Origin: Luteimonas panaciterrae
Lineage (GTDB): Bacteria > Pseudomonadota > Gammaproteobacteria > Xanthomonadales > Xanthomonadaceae
Direction: 5' to 3'
DNA length: 64,000 nt
NCBI RefSeq assembly: GCF_020511115.1
Contig: NZ_JAJAVH010000001.1
Span: 434,001 to 498,000 of the forward strand
Part shown: piece after piece, positions 19,096 to 27,677 of the stretch
Numbering within the stretch: the stretch's first letter is position 1
Layout: each line of letters opens with the position of its first letter
Made by a program: the position numbers and the translations under genes
Notes under the pieces: generated by a model
Told to the model about the DNA's origin: nothing
Databases searched by the model: none
Seen by the model: only the letters and a program-made list of their open reading frames with translations

Positions 19096-19461
19096 GTGAA
19101 ACCACGCAAGCCCGCGATCTATCTCGTAGTAATCGTGCCAATCTTGTGTGGTGGCATGATCGCGATCTCCGCGTGGCTGGTGTCCACGTACGCGGTGATG
19201 CGGGGCATCTCCATGAGAGATGTTCCGAATGCGACATCTCTCCTGATCACGCTGCCCGCGATCATCGTCTGGATTCCAATTGCGCTTCTGCTCTCGAACT
19301 GTGTCATGGCGGTGATGCCGCCGTTGAGTAAGGTTGCTCAGGCATACGCAAGGCGTACTGGTACACCGGGATTCCTCAAGTCCCAGTTTCAACTGATGGG
19401 ATTGGCGGCGATCCTCGCCTTGATTTGTGTGCCGATCATCATCCTTGGATTCTCGCGCTGA
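19096..19461 (+). CDS. Small three-helix membrane protein of unknown function
   Basis: I recognise no family. The 121-residue product has three hydrophobic segments: about residues 6-27 (AIYLVVIVPILCGGMIAISAW without its flanks), 45-70 (SLLITLPAIIVWIPIALLLSN) and 95-120 (LMGLAAILALICVPIIILG). The GTG at 19096 has GGAG ten bases upstream; a GTG seven codons earlier (19075) is possible but has no good ribosome site. The stop TGA shares its last base with the pbpC ATG (TGATG), so translation is coupled. It sits between alpha-2-macroglobulin and pbpC, which are normally adjacent, and its GC content is visibly lower than theirs. Confidence 0.68.
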   Translation: MKPRKPAIYLVVIVPILCGGMIAISAWLVSTYAVMRGISMRDVPNATSLLITLPAIIVWIPIALLLSNCVMAVMPPLSKVAQAYARRTGTPGFLKSQFQLMGLAAILALICVPIIILGFSR

Positions 19462-21851
19462 TGCCCGATGCGCCTTTTCGGGGTCGTAGATGGATGCGCT
19501 GGTTGGTGGTACTCGCCGGCCTTTTCATGGTCGCGATCACGATCCGTCTTTATCCGCATCCGGCGCTGTCGCAAGGGTTGCCGCAGTCGATCGCCGTCTA
19601 CGACAAGCAAGACCGATTGCTTCGGCTGGCCTTGGCCGATGATCAGCGTTATCGGTTATGGATTCCACTGCAAGACATCACGCCGGGCTTGGTGAAAGGA
19701 GCGCTGCTGCACGAGGATGCCTGGTTCTATCTGCATCCCGGCGCGAATCCGATCAGTCTATTGCGTGCTGCCTGGAGCACATACGCGGGCGGCGGCGCGC
19801 GCATCGGCGGCTCTACCATCACCATGCAACTCGCGCGCCTGCGCTGGCGATTGGACACGCGAACGCCGCGCGGCAAGCTGGTGCAGATCCTGCGCGCACT
19901 GCAGCTGGAAGCCTGCTATTCCAAGCGCGACATCCTCGAGGCCTATCTCAATCTCGCGCCTTATGGCGGCAACATCGAGGGCGTCGGCGCGGCGAGCCTG
20001 ATCTATTTCCGCAAGCCGGCTTCCGCGTTGACGTTGCCCGAAGCGCTCACGCTGGCGGTGCTGCCACAGGCGCCGACACGGCGCGGGCGATTGCAGGAGA
20101 TGGAAAATGTGCGCGATGCCGGCTACGCCGGCGCCGGCCTGTCCGCCGCGCGCGCGCGCCTGTACGCGCGCTGGCGCGAGAAGCATCCGCCTCCCGACGG
20201 GCAGGATCTGGCCGCGCAGGATGCGCTGATGGCATTGCCGCTGTCGTTGCGTCCGCCGCGCACATTGCCGTTCGCCGCACCGCATTTCGTCGATCGCGTG
20301 CTGGGCGAACGCAGCCTGCACCCGACCGAAGGCTCGCGATTGACCACGACGCTCGACCTCCGCCTGCAACGCCTGCTCGAAGAGCGCTTGCGCATGCATC
20401 TGGAGCGCGTGCGCCGCCTCGGTCTGCGCAACGCCAGCGCGATGCTGATCGATACTCGTGACATGGGCATCCGCGCGCTGGTCGGATCGGCGGATTATTT
20501 CGACGCGGGCATCGCCGGACAGGTGAACGGCGCGGCGGGCAAGCGTTCGCCCGGTTCCACGCTGAAGCCTTTCATCTACGCGCTCGCGCTCGATCAAGGC
20601 GTGTTGCATCCGGCCACGGTATTGCGCGATGTGCCCAGCGCGTTCGGCCCGTACACACCGGAGAATTTCGACGGCCGTTTCCTTGGCCCGGTCACCGCGA
20701 GCGATGCGTTGATCCGTAGCCGCAACATCCCGGCGGTGGCTGTGGCGGCACAGTTGAACCAACCGAGCTTCTACCAGTTTCTGCGCGATGCCGGCATCTC
20801 GCGCCTGGCGAGCGAGCGCCATTACGGTCTCGCGCTGGTGCTCGGCGGCGGCGAGGTGACGATGGAGGAGCTCGCGCGCCTGTACGCGATGCTCGGCAAC
20901 GATGGGCTGTTGAAACCACTGCGTTGGCGCGAACAGGATCCCGCTTCCGGCGGCACCGCATTGCTCAGTGCGGAAGCGGCCTTCATCGTGCGAGACATGT
21001 TGCTACGCAATCCGCGCCCCGACATCGGCGCGGCCAGCGGCGTGCGCGAGTTGCCGGTGGCATGGAAGACGGGCACGTCCTGGGGCTTTCGTGATGCCTG
21101 GAGCGCGGGATTGGTCGGCCCTTACGTGTTGGTGGTGTGGCTCGGCAATTTCGACGGCTCCTCCAACCCCGCACTGATCGGCGTCGATGCCGCGGCGCCA
21201 CTGTTCTTTTCGATCGTCGACGGGTTGCGTGCGGCGCGCATCGACTTGCGCGAGCCCGCGCGCCGCTGGCCGCTCAATCTCAAGCGCGTGGAGATTTGCC
21301 GCGCCAGCGGTGATCTGCCCAATGCCTGGTGCCCGCAACGCGGCTGGACCTGGTTCATTCCGGGCAAGTCGCCGATCCGCGTCAGCACGGTGCATCGCGC
21401 GGTCGCGGTGGATCGCGATACGGGTCTCGCGGTTTGCGGAGACGTCGATCCGTCACGCGTGCGCATGGAGGTGTACGAGTTCTGGCCCACTGACCTGGCC
21501 CGTGTCTTCGCCCAGGCCGGCATCCCGCGCCGCAAGCCGCCGGCCGGCGCGGATTGCGCATTGGACGATCACGGCCTCGGCTCGCCGCCGCGCATTCAGT
21601 CGCCGCTGCGCGCCACGCGCTACACGCTGCGATTGTCGCGCCCGCAGCAATCGGCGATCACGCTCAACGCCAGCGTCGACGCTGACGTGGCGCGGGTGTT
21701 CTGGTTCAGCGGCGACAGCTATATCGCCACCACCCGGGCCGGGGAGAGCGCCAGCTGGACACCCGTCCAGGCCGGCGTTTTTCGCATTTCCGCCGTCGAC
21801 GACCATGGCCGTGCCGATACACGGGAAGTCGAAGTCACGATGGCGCAGTGA
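19461..21851 (+). CDS. pbpC: Penicillin-binding protein 1C (transglycosylase/transpeptidase)
   Basis: The 796-residue bifunctional enzyme has an N-terminal transmembrane anchor (WLVVLAGLFMVAITIRL), a GT51 transglycosylase domain (HEDAWFYLHPGANP with the catalytic Glu, then GGSTITMQLARL), a transpeptidase domain with Ser366-x-x-Lys369 in PGSTLKP, SRN in RSRNIPA and KTGTSWG, and a C-terminal BiPBP_C beta domain (about residues 705-795), which marks PBP1C rather than PBP1A or PBP1B. The ATG overlaps the preceding membrane-protein stop by one base. Pairing with an alpha-2-macroglobulin upstream is the known genomic association of this family. Confidence 0.95.
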   Translation: MPDAPFRGRRWMRWLVVLAGLFMVAITIRLYPHPALSQGLPQSIAVYDKQDRLLRLALADDQRYRLWIPLQDITPGLVKGALLHEDAWFYLHPGANPISLLRAAWSTYAGGGARIGGSTITMQLARLRWRLDTRTPRGKLVQILRALQLEACYSKRDILEAYLNLAPYGGNIEGVGAASLIYFRKPASALTLPEALTLAVLPQAPTRRGRLQEMENVRDAGYAGAGLSAARARLYARWREKHPPPDGQDLAAQDALMALPLSLRPPRTLPFAAPHFVDRVLGERSLHPTEGSRLTTTLDLRLQRLLEERLRMHLERVRRLGLRNASAMLIDTRDMGIRALVGSADYFDAGIAGQVNGAAGKRSPGSTLKPFIYALALDQGVLHPATVLRDVPSAFGPYTPENFDGRFLGPVTASDALIRSRNIPAVAVAAQLNQPSFYQFLRDAGISRLASERHYGLALVLGGGEVTMEELARLYAMLGNDGLLKPLRWREQDPASGGTALLSAEAAFIVRDMLLRNPRPDIGAASGVRELPVAWKTGTSWGFRDAWSAGLVGPYVLVVWLGNFDGSSNPALIGVDAAAPLFFSIVDGLRAARIDLREPARRWPLNLKRVEICRASGDLPNAWCPQRGWTWFIPGKSPIRVSTVHRAVAVDRDTGLAVCGDVDPSRVRMEVYEFWPTDLARVFAQAGIPRRKPPAGADCALDDHGLGSPPRIQSPLRATRYTLRLSRPQQSAITLNASVDADVARVFWFSGDSYIATTRAGESASWTPVQAGVFRISAVDDHGRADTREVEVTMAQ

Positions 21852-21999
21852 CACCGCAACCCGTTTCTCCGGGCGTGTTTTCCGGGGCTTCCTGAACGAG
21901 GCGATGAACCAATTGCACATGCTGCGCTCAGCCACGGAGCGCTAGGCTGCCCCGTTTCCTGTTTGATCGTTATTTTGCTCGTTCTTATCTGGAGTTCCC

Positions 22000-24156
22000 A
22001 TGACGCGACATCTCGCGCTCGCCGCTGCGATTACCCTTGCGCTGGCGGCCTGCCAACAGCAGGCGCCGGAAAATAAATCCGCCGACACCGAAGCCAAATC
22101 CGCCGCCGTGACCCCCGCCAGCGAAAACCCGCTCCTCAGCCCCAGCACGCTGCCATTCCAGGCGCCGCCGTTCGACAAGATCAAGGACAGCGATTATCTG
22201 CCCGCTTTCGAAGAAGGCATGAAGCAGCACTTGGCCGAGATCCGCAAGATCGCCGATAACACGGAAGCGCCGACTTTCGCCAACACCTTCGAGGCGATGG
22301 AGCGCAGCGGTCAGACCCTCACGCGCGTGAGCCGCATCTTCTTCGGCCTGGTGCAGGCCGATACCAATCCCGAGCGCGAGAAGACCCAGAAGGAAATCAC
22401 GCCGAAGCTGGCCGCGCATCAGGACGAGATCAGTCTCGATCCGAAATTGTTCGCGCGCATCCAGACGGTCTACGACCAGCGCGACAAGCTCGAACTCGAT
22501 CCGCAGCAGAAGCGCGTGGTCGAACACACCTATGAAGAATTCGTGCGCGCTGGTGCCAAGCTGTCCGACACTGACAAGGCGGCGCTGCGCAAGCTCAACG
22601 TCGAGGAGTCCTCGCTCGCCACCGATTTCCACACCAGGCTCGTCGCCGCGGCCGCTGCTGGCGCGGTGGTGGTCGACGACAAGGCCAAGCTCGATGGGCT
22701 GTCCGAGGGCGACATCGCCGCCGCCGCGGAAGCCGCCAAGTCGCGCAAGCTCGACGGCAAGTGGGTGCTGGCACTGCAGAACACCACGCAGCAGCCGGTG
22801 CTCGATTCGCTGAAGGATCGCGATCTGCGCGCCAAGATCATCGAAGCCTCGGAAACACGCGCCGAGCACAACGACGGCAACGACACGCGCAAGATCATCC
22901 AGCGCCTCGCGCAGCTGCGCGCGCAGAAGGCCAAGCTGCTCGGCTTCGACAGCTACGCGGCCTACAGCCTGGGCGACCAGATGGCGAAGACGCCGGACAA
23001 GGCGCTCAAGCTCCTGTCCGACACCGTGCCGGCAGCCACCGCGAAGGCGCGTGGCGAGATCGCCAAGATGCAGGCCGTGATCGACCAGCAGAAGGGAGGC
23101 TTCAAACTCGCCGCCTCGGACTGGGATTTCTACGCCGAGCAGGTGCGCAAGGCCGAATACGATCTCGATCAATCGCAGATCAAGCCGTATTTCGAACTCG
23201 ACAACGTGCTGCAGAACGGCGTCTTCTACGCCGCCAATCAGCTCTACGGCATCAGCTTCAAGGAACGCAAGGACATCCCGACCTATCACGCCGACATGAA
23301 GGTGTACGAAGTGTTCGACAAGGACGGCAGCTCGCTGGCGCTGTTCTACACCGACTACTTCAAGCGTGACAGCAAGTCCGGCGGCGCCTGGATGGACGTG
23401 TTCGTCGAACAGGACGGGCTGGCCGGCACCAAGCCGGTGGTCTACAACGTCTGCAACTTCACCAAGCCGGCACCGGGACAGCCCGCGCTGCTGAGCTTCG
23501 ACGATGTCACCACGTTGTTCCACGAGTTCGGCCACGCGCTACATGGCATGTTCTCGAACGTGAAGTATCCCTCGATCGCCGGCACCAGCACCTCGCGCGA
23601 TTTCGTCGAGTTCCCGTCGCAGTTCAACGAGCACTGGGCGTCCGATCCGAAGGTGTTCGCGAACTACGCCAAGCACTACAAGACCGGCGAACCGATGCCG
23701 GAAGCGCTGGTGGAGAAGATCAAGAAGTCGCGCACCTTCAACCAGGGCTATGCGACGACCGAATACCTGTCCGCCGCGCTGCTCGATCTCGCCTGGCACA
23801 CGCTGCCCGCCGACGCGCCGGTGCAGGACGTGGACAAGTTCGAGGCCGAGGCGCTCAAGCGCTTCAAGGTTGACCTGCCGGAAGTGCCGCCGCGCTATCG
23901 CACCACCTATTTCGACCACATCTGGGGCGGCGGCTATTCGGCCGGCTACTACGCCTACTTCTGGTCGGAAGTGCTGGACGATGACGCGTTCGAATGGTTC
24001 AAGGAGCACGGCGGCCTGACCGCGGAGAACGGCCAGACCTTCCGCGACAAGATCCTCTCGCGCGGCAACACCGTCGATCTCGCCACGCTGTACCGCGAGT
24101 TCCGCGGCAAGGATCCGAGCGTGGAACCGTTGCTGGAGAGCCGTGGGCTGAAGTGA
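22000..24156 (+). CDS. dcp: M3 family peptidyl-dipeptidase, lipoprotein form (Dcp-like)
   Basis: The 718-residue zinc metallopeptidase removes C-terminal dipeptides from oligopeptides. The zinc motif HEFGH begins at His508 (His508, Glu509, His512), with the third ligand Glu in the following TSRDFVEFPSQFNEHW helix. Substrate-binding HIWGGGYSAGYYAYFWSEVLD, split by me as HIWGGGYSAGYY and AYFWSEVLD, is typical Dcp. Unlike cytoplasmic E. coli Dcp it starts with a lipoprotein signal (ALAAC, Cys18) and a Ser/Ala/Lys-rich linker, so it is probably periplasmic and membrane-tethered. It stands alone between pbpC and the sirtuin gene. Confidence 0.93.
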   Translation: MTRHLALAAAITLALAACQQQAPENKSADTEAKSAAVTPASENPLLSPSTLPFQAPPFDKIKDSDYLPAFEEGMKQHLAEIRKIADNTEAPTFANTFEAMERSGQTLTRVSRIFFGLVQADTNPEREKTQKEITPKLAAHQDEISLDPKLFARIQTVYDQRDKLELDPQQKRVVEHTYEEFVRAGAKLSDTDKAALRKLNVEESSLATDFHTRLVAAAAAGAVVVDDKAKLDGLSEGDIAAAAEAAKSRKLDGKWVLALQNTTQQPVLDSLKDRDLRAKIIEASETRAEHNDGNDTRKIIQRLAQLRAQKAKLLGFDSYAAYSLGDQMAKTPDKALKLLSDTVPAATAKARGEIAKMQAVIDQQKGGFKLAASDWDFYAEQVRKAEYDLDQSQIKPYFELDNVLQNGVFYAANQLYGISFKERKDIPTYHADMKVYEVFDKDGSSLALFYTDYFKRDSKSGGAWMDVFVEQDGLAGTKPVVYNVCNFTKPAPGQPALLSFDDVTTLFHEFGHALHGMFSNVKYPSIAGTSTSRDFVEFPSQFNEHWASDPKVFANYAKHYKTGEPMPEALVEKIKKSRTFNQGYATTEYLSAALLDLAWHTLPADAPVQDVDKFEAEALKRFKVDLPEVPPRYRTTYFDHIWGGGYSAGYYAYFWSEVLDDDAFEWFKEHGGLTAENGQTFRDKILSRGNTVDLATLYREFRGKDPSVEPLLESRGLK

Positions 24157-24248
24157 GGTTCGCCAGCGAGTGACGTTGGATGCACGACGGGCGGCCATGG
24201 GCCGCCCGTCGCGTTTGCGATAAGGTATTCGCAGGAGCGAGACCGCGC

Positions 24249-25001
24249 ATGAAGCCAGACATACAACCGAACAAAGTCGTCGTCCTGTCCGGCTCCGGCC
24301 TGAGCGCCGAGAGCGGACTGCCCACATTTCGCGATTCCAACGGGCTGTGGAACCAGTACTCGTGGCATGAAGTCGCCAGCCCCGAAGGCTGGAAACTGCG
24401 GCCCGAGGCCGTGCTCGCGTTCTACAACGAACGCCGGGAGAAGGCGTGGCAGGCCTCGCCGAACGCCGCCCATCTCGCCATCGCCGCGCTGGAAGCGGTC
24501 TATGACGTGGTCGTGATCACGCAGAATGTCGACGGGCTGCACGAGCGTGCCGGATCTAGCAACGTGATCCATCTGCACGGCCAGCTCGCCTACGCGCGCG
24601 GCACGTCGCAGACGCCCAAGCGCTACCACATCGGCGGCGATCCGATCGCGATGGGCCAGCTGTGCGAGGACGGAACGCAACTCCGGCCGGATATCGTGTG
24701 GTTCGGAGAAGAAACGCAACACATGACCGAGGCGCGCGCGCACGTCCACACCGCGGCGAAGGTTCTGGTGGTGGGCACTTCGCTCAGCGTCTTTCCCGCC
24801 GCATCGCTGGTCAACGCTGCTCGCAACAGAGCGGAGAAAGTGCTCATCTCGCTCGAGATGGACAAGGTGCCGTACGGCTTCAGTTTCATTCGCAGCAATG
24901 CCGCGACCGCGGTTCCAAAGCTGGTCGAAAGATGGCTCGCCGATGGCGCGATCGGCTCGGACGATGCGTCGATGTCGGAGCCGCTCGACGAGCCGATCTG
25001 A
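24249..25001 (+). CDS. Sir2-family NAD-dependent protein deacylase lacking zinc cysteines
   Basis: This 250-residue sirtuin would remove acyl groups from lysines using NAD and release nicotinamide. GSGLSAESGLPTFRD (residues 15-29), TQNVDGLHERAG (91-102), the catalytic His110 in HLHG, LRPDIVWFGEE and VVGTSLSVFPAASLV are all present. The zinc-ribbon region between HLHG and LRPDIVWFGE has only one Cys instead of four, a feature I associate with a distinct group of bacterial sirtuins. The ATG at 24249 puts the NAD-binding motif at the usual distance; the longer frame adds 23 unlikely residues. It lies 1.5 kb from nicotinamide salvage genes, which would recycle its product. Confidence 0.88.
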   Translation: MKPDIQPNKVVVLSGSGLSAESGLPTFRDSNGLWNQYSWHEVASPEGWKLRPEAVLAFYNERREKAWQASPNAAHLAIAALEAVYDVVVITQNVDGLHERAGSSNVIHLHGQLAYARGTSQTPKRYHIGGDPIAMGQLCEDGTQLRPDIVWFGEETQHMTEARAHVHTAAKVLVVGTSLSVFPAASLVNAARNRAEKVLISLEMDKVPYGFSFIRSNAATAVPKLVERWLADGAIGSDDASMSEPLDEPI

Positions 25002-25021
25002 TCGGGATCTTGTCGACGGCT

Positions 25022-25909
25022 TCAGTGGATGACGGTTTCGTCCAGCCGTGCCAGCTTGTCCGGATTGCGCATGACGTAGATGCCGGTCATGCGGCCTTCG
25101 GCGTCGTGGGAGAAGGACACCACACCCACCGTCGCGCCTTCCTGCTGCAAGAGCAGGCCGAGATTGCCGTTGATGGTCGCCGGCACCTTGCGGTAGTTCG
25201 GCCACCAGAGGTGCAGCTTGTCGGTGATGAAGTCGAGCACCAGCGCCTTGCCTTCCAACACTTCGCCAAGCGCCGCCACCTTGCCGCCGCCGTCCGCCGA
25301 CAGCCGGATGTCTTCCGACAGCATGTTCGCGAAGGGGCCGGCCGAGCCGGTCGCCACCGCCTGCTCGAAGGCGGCGAGCAGTTGCTCCTGGCGCCGCATC
25401 GGCACCACGCTGCGTACCTGCGATTGCTGGATGTTGTCGCGGGCTCGCGAGACCAGTTTGCGGCAGGCCGCTTCCTGGATCTCCAATGTGCGTGCGATTT
25501 CGGAATAATCGACGTCGAAGATTTCGTGCAGCAGATAAGCCGCGCGTTCCTTCGGCGTGAGCCGCTCCAGCATCAGCAGGAACGCGGTGCTCATCGAGGA
25601 GGCGAGCGTGGAGGCGTCCTCGAAATCACCATCGGCGGTGGTGAGGATTGGCTCGGGCAACCAGGTGCCCACGTAGCTCACGCGCGTCTTGTGCGCGGAA
25701 CGCAGCAGGTCGAGGCAGCGGCGCGTGCAGGCGGTGGTCAGCCAGGCGCCGGGATTCTCGATCGCGGCGTGGTCGGCGTCGCGCCATTTCAGGAAGGTGT
25801 CCTGCACCGCGTCCTCGGCATCGGCATGCGAGCCGAGGATGCGGTAGGCCAGCCCCAGCAGATTGGGGCGGGCCTGTTCGAACAGTACGGCATCGTCATG
25901 CGGAGTCAT
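25022..25909 (-). CDS. ECF41-group RNA polymerase sigma factor (SigJ-like)
   Basis: The 295-residue sigma factor has sigma-2 (about residues 10-75, with YRILGSHADAEDAVQD), the WLPEP linker (83-87), sigma-4 (about 105-160) and a SnoaL-like C-terminal extension. The extension carries the two ECF41 signatures DGGGK (206-210) and NPDKL (282-286). In this group the extension replaces an anti-sigma factor and controls activity. It starts one base after the stop of the carboxymuconolactone decarboxylase-like gene, with GAGG seven bases before the ATG, and the two share an ECF41-type promoter, so the sigma factor probably drives its own operon. Confidence 0.93.
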   Translation of the reverse strand: MTPHDDAVLFEQARPNLLGLAYRILGSHADAEDAVQDTFLKWRDADHAAIENPGAWLTTACTRRCLDLLRSAHKTRVSYVGTWLPEPILTTADGDFEDASTLASSMSTAFLLMLERLTPKERAAYLLHEIFDVDYSEIARTLEIQEAACRKLVSRARDNIQQSQVRSVVPMRRQEQLLAAFEQAVATGSAGPFANMLSEDIRLSADGGGKVAALGEVLEGKALVLDFITDKLHLWWPNYRKVPATINGNLGLLLQQEGATVGVVSFSHDAEGRMTGIYVMRNPDKLARLDETVIH

Positions 25910-25910
25910 G

Positions 25911-26342
25911 TCAGTGCCTCGAAACGTTCACGCGATTCCAGAGATTGGTCATGGCCACGTCGGCGGTCAAGGCGGCGATCTGCTGATCGGAGAAATGTTC
26001 GCGCAGACGGGCGCGCAGAGCGCCGAAATCGGTGACGTGGTCGATCGTGGTCAAGGCTTCGGCCCAGGCCAGGGCTGCTTTTTCGCGTTCATTGTAATCG
26101 TCCGATTGACGCCAGTCGGGCAGGCGTTCGAGACGTTGCTCGGTATCGCCGTGCTGGAGTGCCTCGCGTACATGCATGCGCACGCAGAAGTCGCAGCCGT
26201 TGATCTGCGAGGCGCGCAGCTGCACCAGGGCTTGCAGCCGCGGATCCGCGCTCAGATCGTTGATCAGTGGATGCGCATTGGCGAAATGGGCGATTACATC
26301 GGGGATTTCCTGTTCATATCGGATGGTCTGGGTGTTGTTCAT
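25911..26342 (-). CDS. Carboxymuconolactone decarboxylase/AhpD-like protein, ECF41 partner
   Basis: This 143-residue helical protein has the AhpD-type redox motif CDFCVRMH (Cys-x2-Cys-x3-His, about residues 49-56) and the DWRQSDDYNEREKAALAWAEALT helix shared by the family. Such genes are one of the standard single-target neighbours of ECF41 sigma factors; the physiological substrate is unknown. The ATG at 26342 has GGAG six bases upstream. A start at 26411 is open but would lie upstream of the likely transcription start, because the ECF41 promoter occupies 26384-26410. First gene of a two-gene operon with the sigma factor. Confidence 0.9.
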   Translation of the reverse strand: MNNTQTIRYEQEIPDVIAHFANAHPLINDLSADPRLQALVQLRASQINGCDFCVRMHVREALQHGDTEQRLERLPDWRQSDDYNEREKAALAWAEALTTIDHVTDFGALRARLREHFSDQQIAALTADVAMTNLWNRVNVSRH

Positions 26343-26383
26343 CGTCAGCTCCGGAGTGGGGGGTGGTTGCCCTGTACTGGAAT

Positions 26384-26410
26384 GACGATCGAGACAGCCG
26401 TCTTGTGACA
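26384..26410 (-). promoter_or_regulatory. ECF41-type promoter
   Basis: On the minus strand the sequence reads TGTCACA (26410-26404), 16 bases, then CGTC (26387-26384). This is an exact match to the promoter I know for ECF41 sigma factors (TGTCACA, 16 bp, CGTC). It lies about 40 bp before the start of the carboxymuconolactone decarboxylase-like gene, whose downstream neighbour is the ECF41 sigma factor, so autoregulation is likely. Confidence 0.88.
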
Positions 26411-26497
26411 TCGCTTGAAATCGTCAATGGAAGGCGTAGCATTTCAAACAAGTCCAGGGACAGACCCGGGGCTGCCAACCAACCGTGAGGGAGCCTC

Positions 26498-27547
26498 ATG
26501 GATTTCGATTATCTCGTCTTCATCGGGCGTTTCGAGCCCTTCCATAACGGCCATGCCGCCGTCGCCCGCCACGCGCTGGGCCGCACTTCCAAGCTCATTT
26601 TCCTGGTCGGATCCGCCGACATGCCGCGTACCGTCAAGAATCCATGGACGGTCGCCGAACGCGCGGTGATGATCCAGGCCGCGCTCGCGGACGCCGGCGG
26701 ACGATTGCTGATCCGTCCCTTGCGCGATCATCTCTACAACGAGAGCCAGTGGATCGCGGGCGTGCAGCGCGCGGTCGCCGACGCGATCCGCGCCGATGGC
26801 GGCGATCCGGGCGCACGGGTTGGCCTGATCGGCATGGACAAGGATGCTTCGAGCTACTACCTGCGCGAATTCCCGCAATGGCCGCTGGTCGACGTGCAAC
26901 ACACCGAAACCATGTCGGCGACGGAGCTGCGCCGTTACCTGTTCGCCGCCGGCGACATCGATTTCCATGGCGCATTGCTGATGCTGCGCGGCAACGTGCC
27001 GGTGCCCGTATTCGACATGCTCGAGGCATTCCGCAAAAACTCGCCGGCTTATGCCGAACTGGTCGCCGAATATCGCTTCATCGAGCAATACAAGGCGGCG
27101 TGGAAGGACGCGCCGTATGCGCCGACCTTCGTCACCACCGATGCCGTCGTGGTGCATTCCGGCCACGTGCTGCTGGTGCGTCGCCGCGCGGCACCCGGCA
27201 AAGGGCTGTGGGCGCTGCCAGGCGGCTTCGTCGATCAGAGCGAGGGCATCCTCGAAGCCTGCCTGCGTGAATTGCGCGAGGAAACCAGGCTGAAGATTCC
27301 GGTGCCGGTGCTGAAGGGGTCGCTCAAGTCACAGCATGTCTTCGATCATCCGGATCGCAGCGCGCGTGGTCGCACCATTACTCACGCCTTCCACTTCGAT
27401 TTCCCGGCTGGCGAATTGCCGGATGTGCGCGGCGGCGACGATGCCGACAAGGCGCGCTGGGTACCCGTCAGCGAAGCCCTGGAAATGGGGCCGAAGCTGT
27501 TCGAGGACCATCTGCACATTCTCGAATTCTTTCTTGGCCGCGGCTGA
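26498..27547 (+). CDS. nadM: Bifunctional NMN adenylyltransferase / Nudix hydrolase (NadM-Nudix)
   Basis: The 349-residue fusion protein makes NAD from nicotinamide mononucleotide and ATP (N-terminal domain, about residues 1-185) and hydrolyses ADP-ribose or related compounds (C-terminal Nudix domain, about 205-345). The nucleotidyltransferase motif is GRFEPFHNGH (10-19), with an ETMSATELRRY segment replacing ISSTxIR. The Nudix box runs from GGFVDQSEG to RELREET (near residues 245-267). The same fusion occurs in cyanobacteria and Francisella-type salvage pathways. GAGGGAG before the ATG supports the start. The next gene, nadV, makes its NMN substrate. Confidence 0.93.
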   Translation: MDFDYLVFIGRFEPFHNGHAAVARHALGRTSKLIFLVGSADMPRTVKNPWTVAERAVMIQAALADAGGRLLIRPLRDHLYNESQWIAGVQRAVADAIRADGGDPGARVGLIGMDKDASSYYLREFPQWPLVDVQHTETMSATELRRYLFAAGDIDFHGALLMLRGNVPVPVFDMLEAFRKNSPAYAELVAEYRFIEQYKAAWKDAPYAPTFVTTDAVVVHSGHVLLVRRRAAPGKGLWALPGGFVDQSEGILEACLRELREETRLKIPVPVLKGSLKSQHVFDHPDRSARGRTITHAFHFDFPAGELPDVRGGDDADKARWVPVSEALEMGPKLFEDHLHILEFFLGRG

Positions 27548-27677
27548 CGTCATGTGGGTCCCTCCACCAGAGCCCGCACACCTCGCCGCGCTGACGGCGC
27601 GGCTGCGATGTATAGATTTTCCAATTTCCGCTGGCGGATAGACCGCTGGCTTCACTCGACGCGAAGGAGCTTCCGTC

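Noticed and set aside
26343-26411. Longer start for the carboxymuconolactone decarboxylase-like gene
   Set aside because: It would begin upstream of the ECF41 promoter; the ATG at 26342 has a ribosome site and the family N-terminus.
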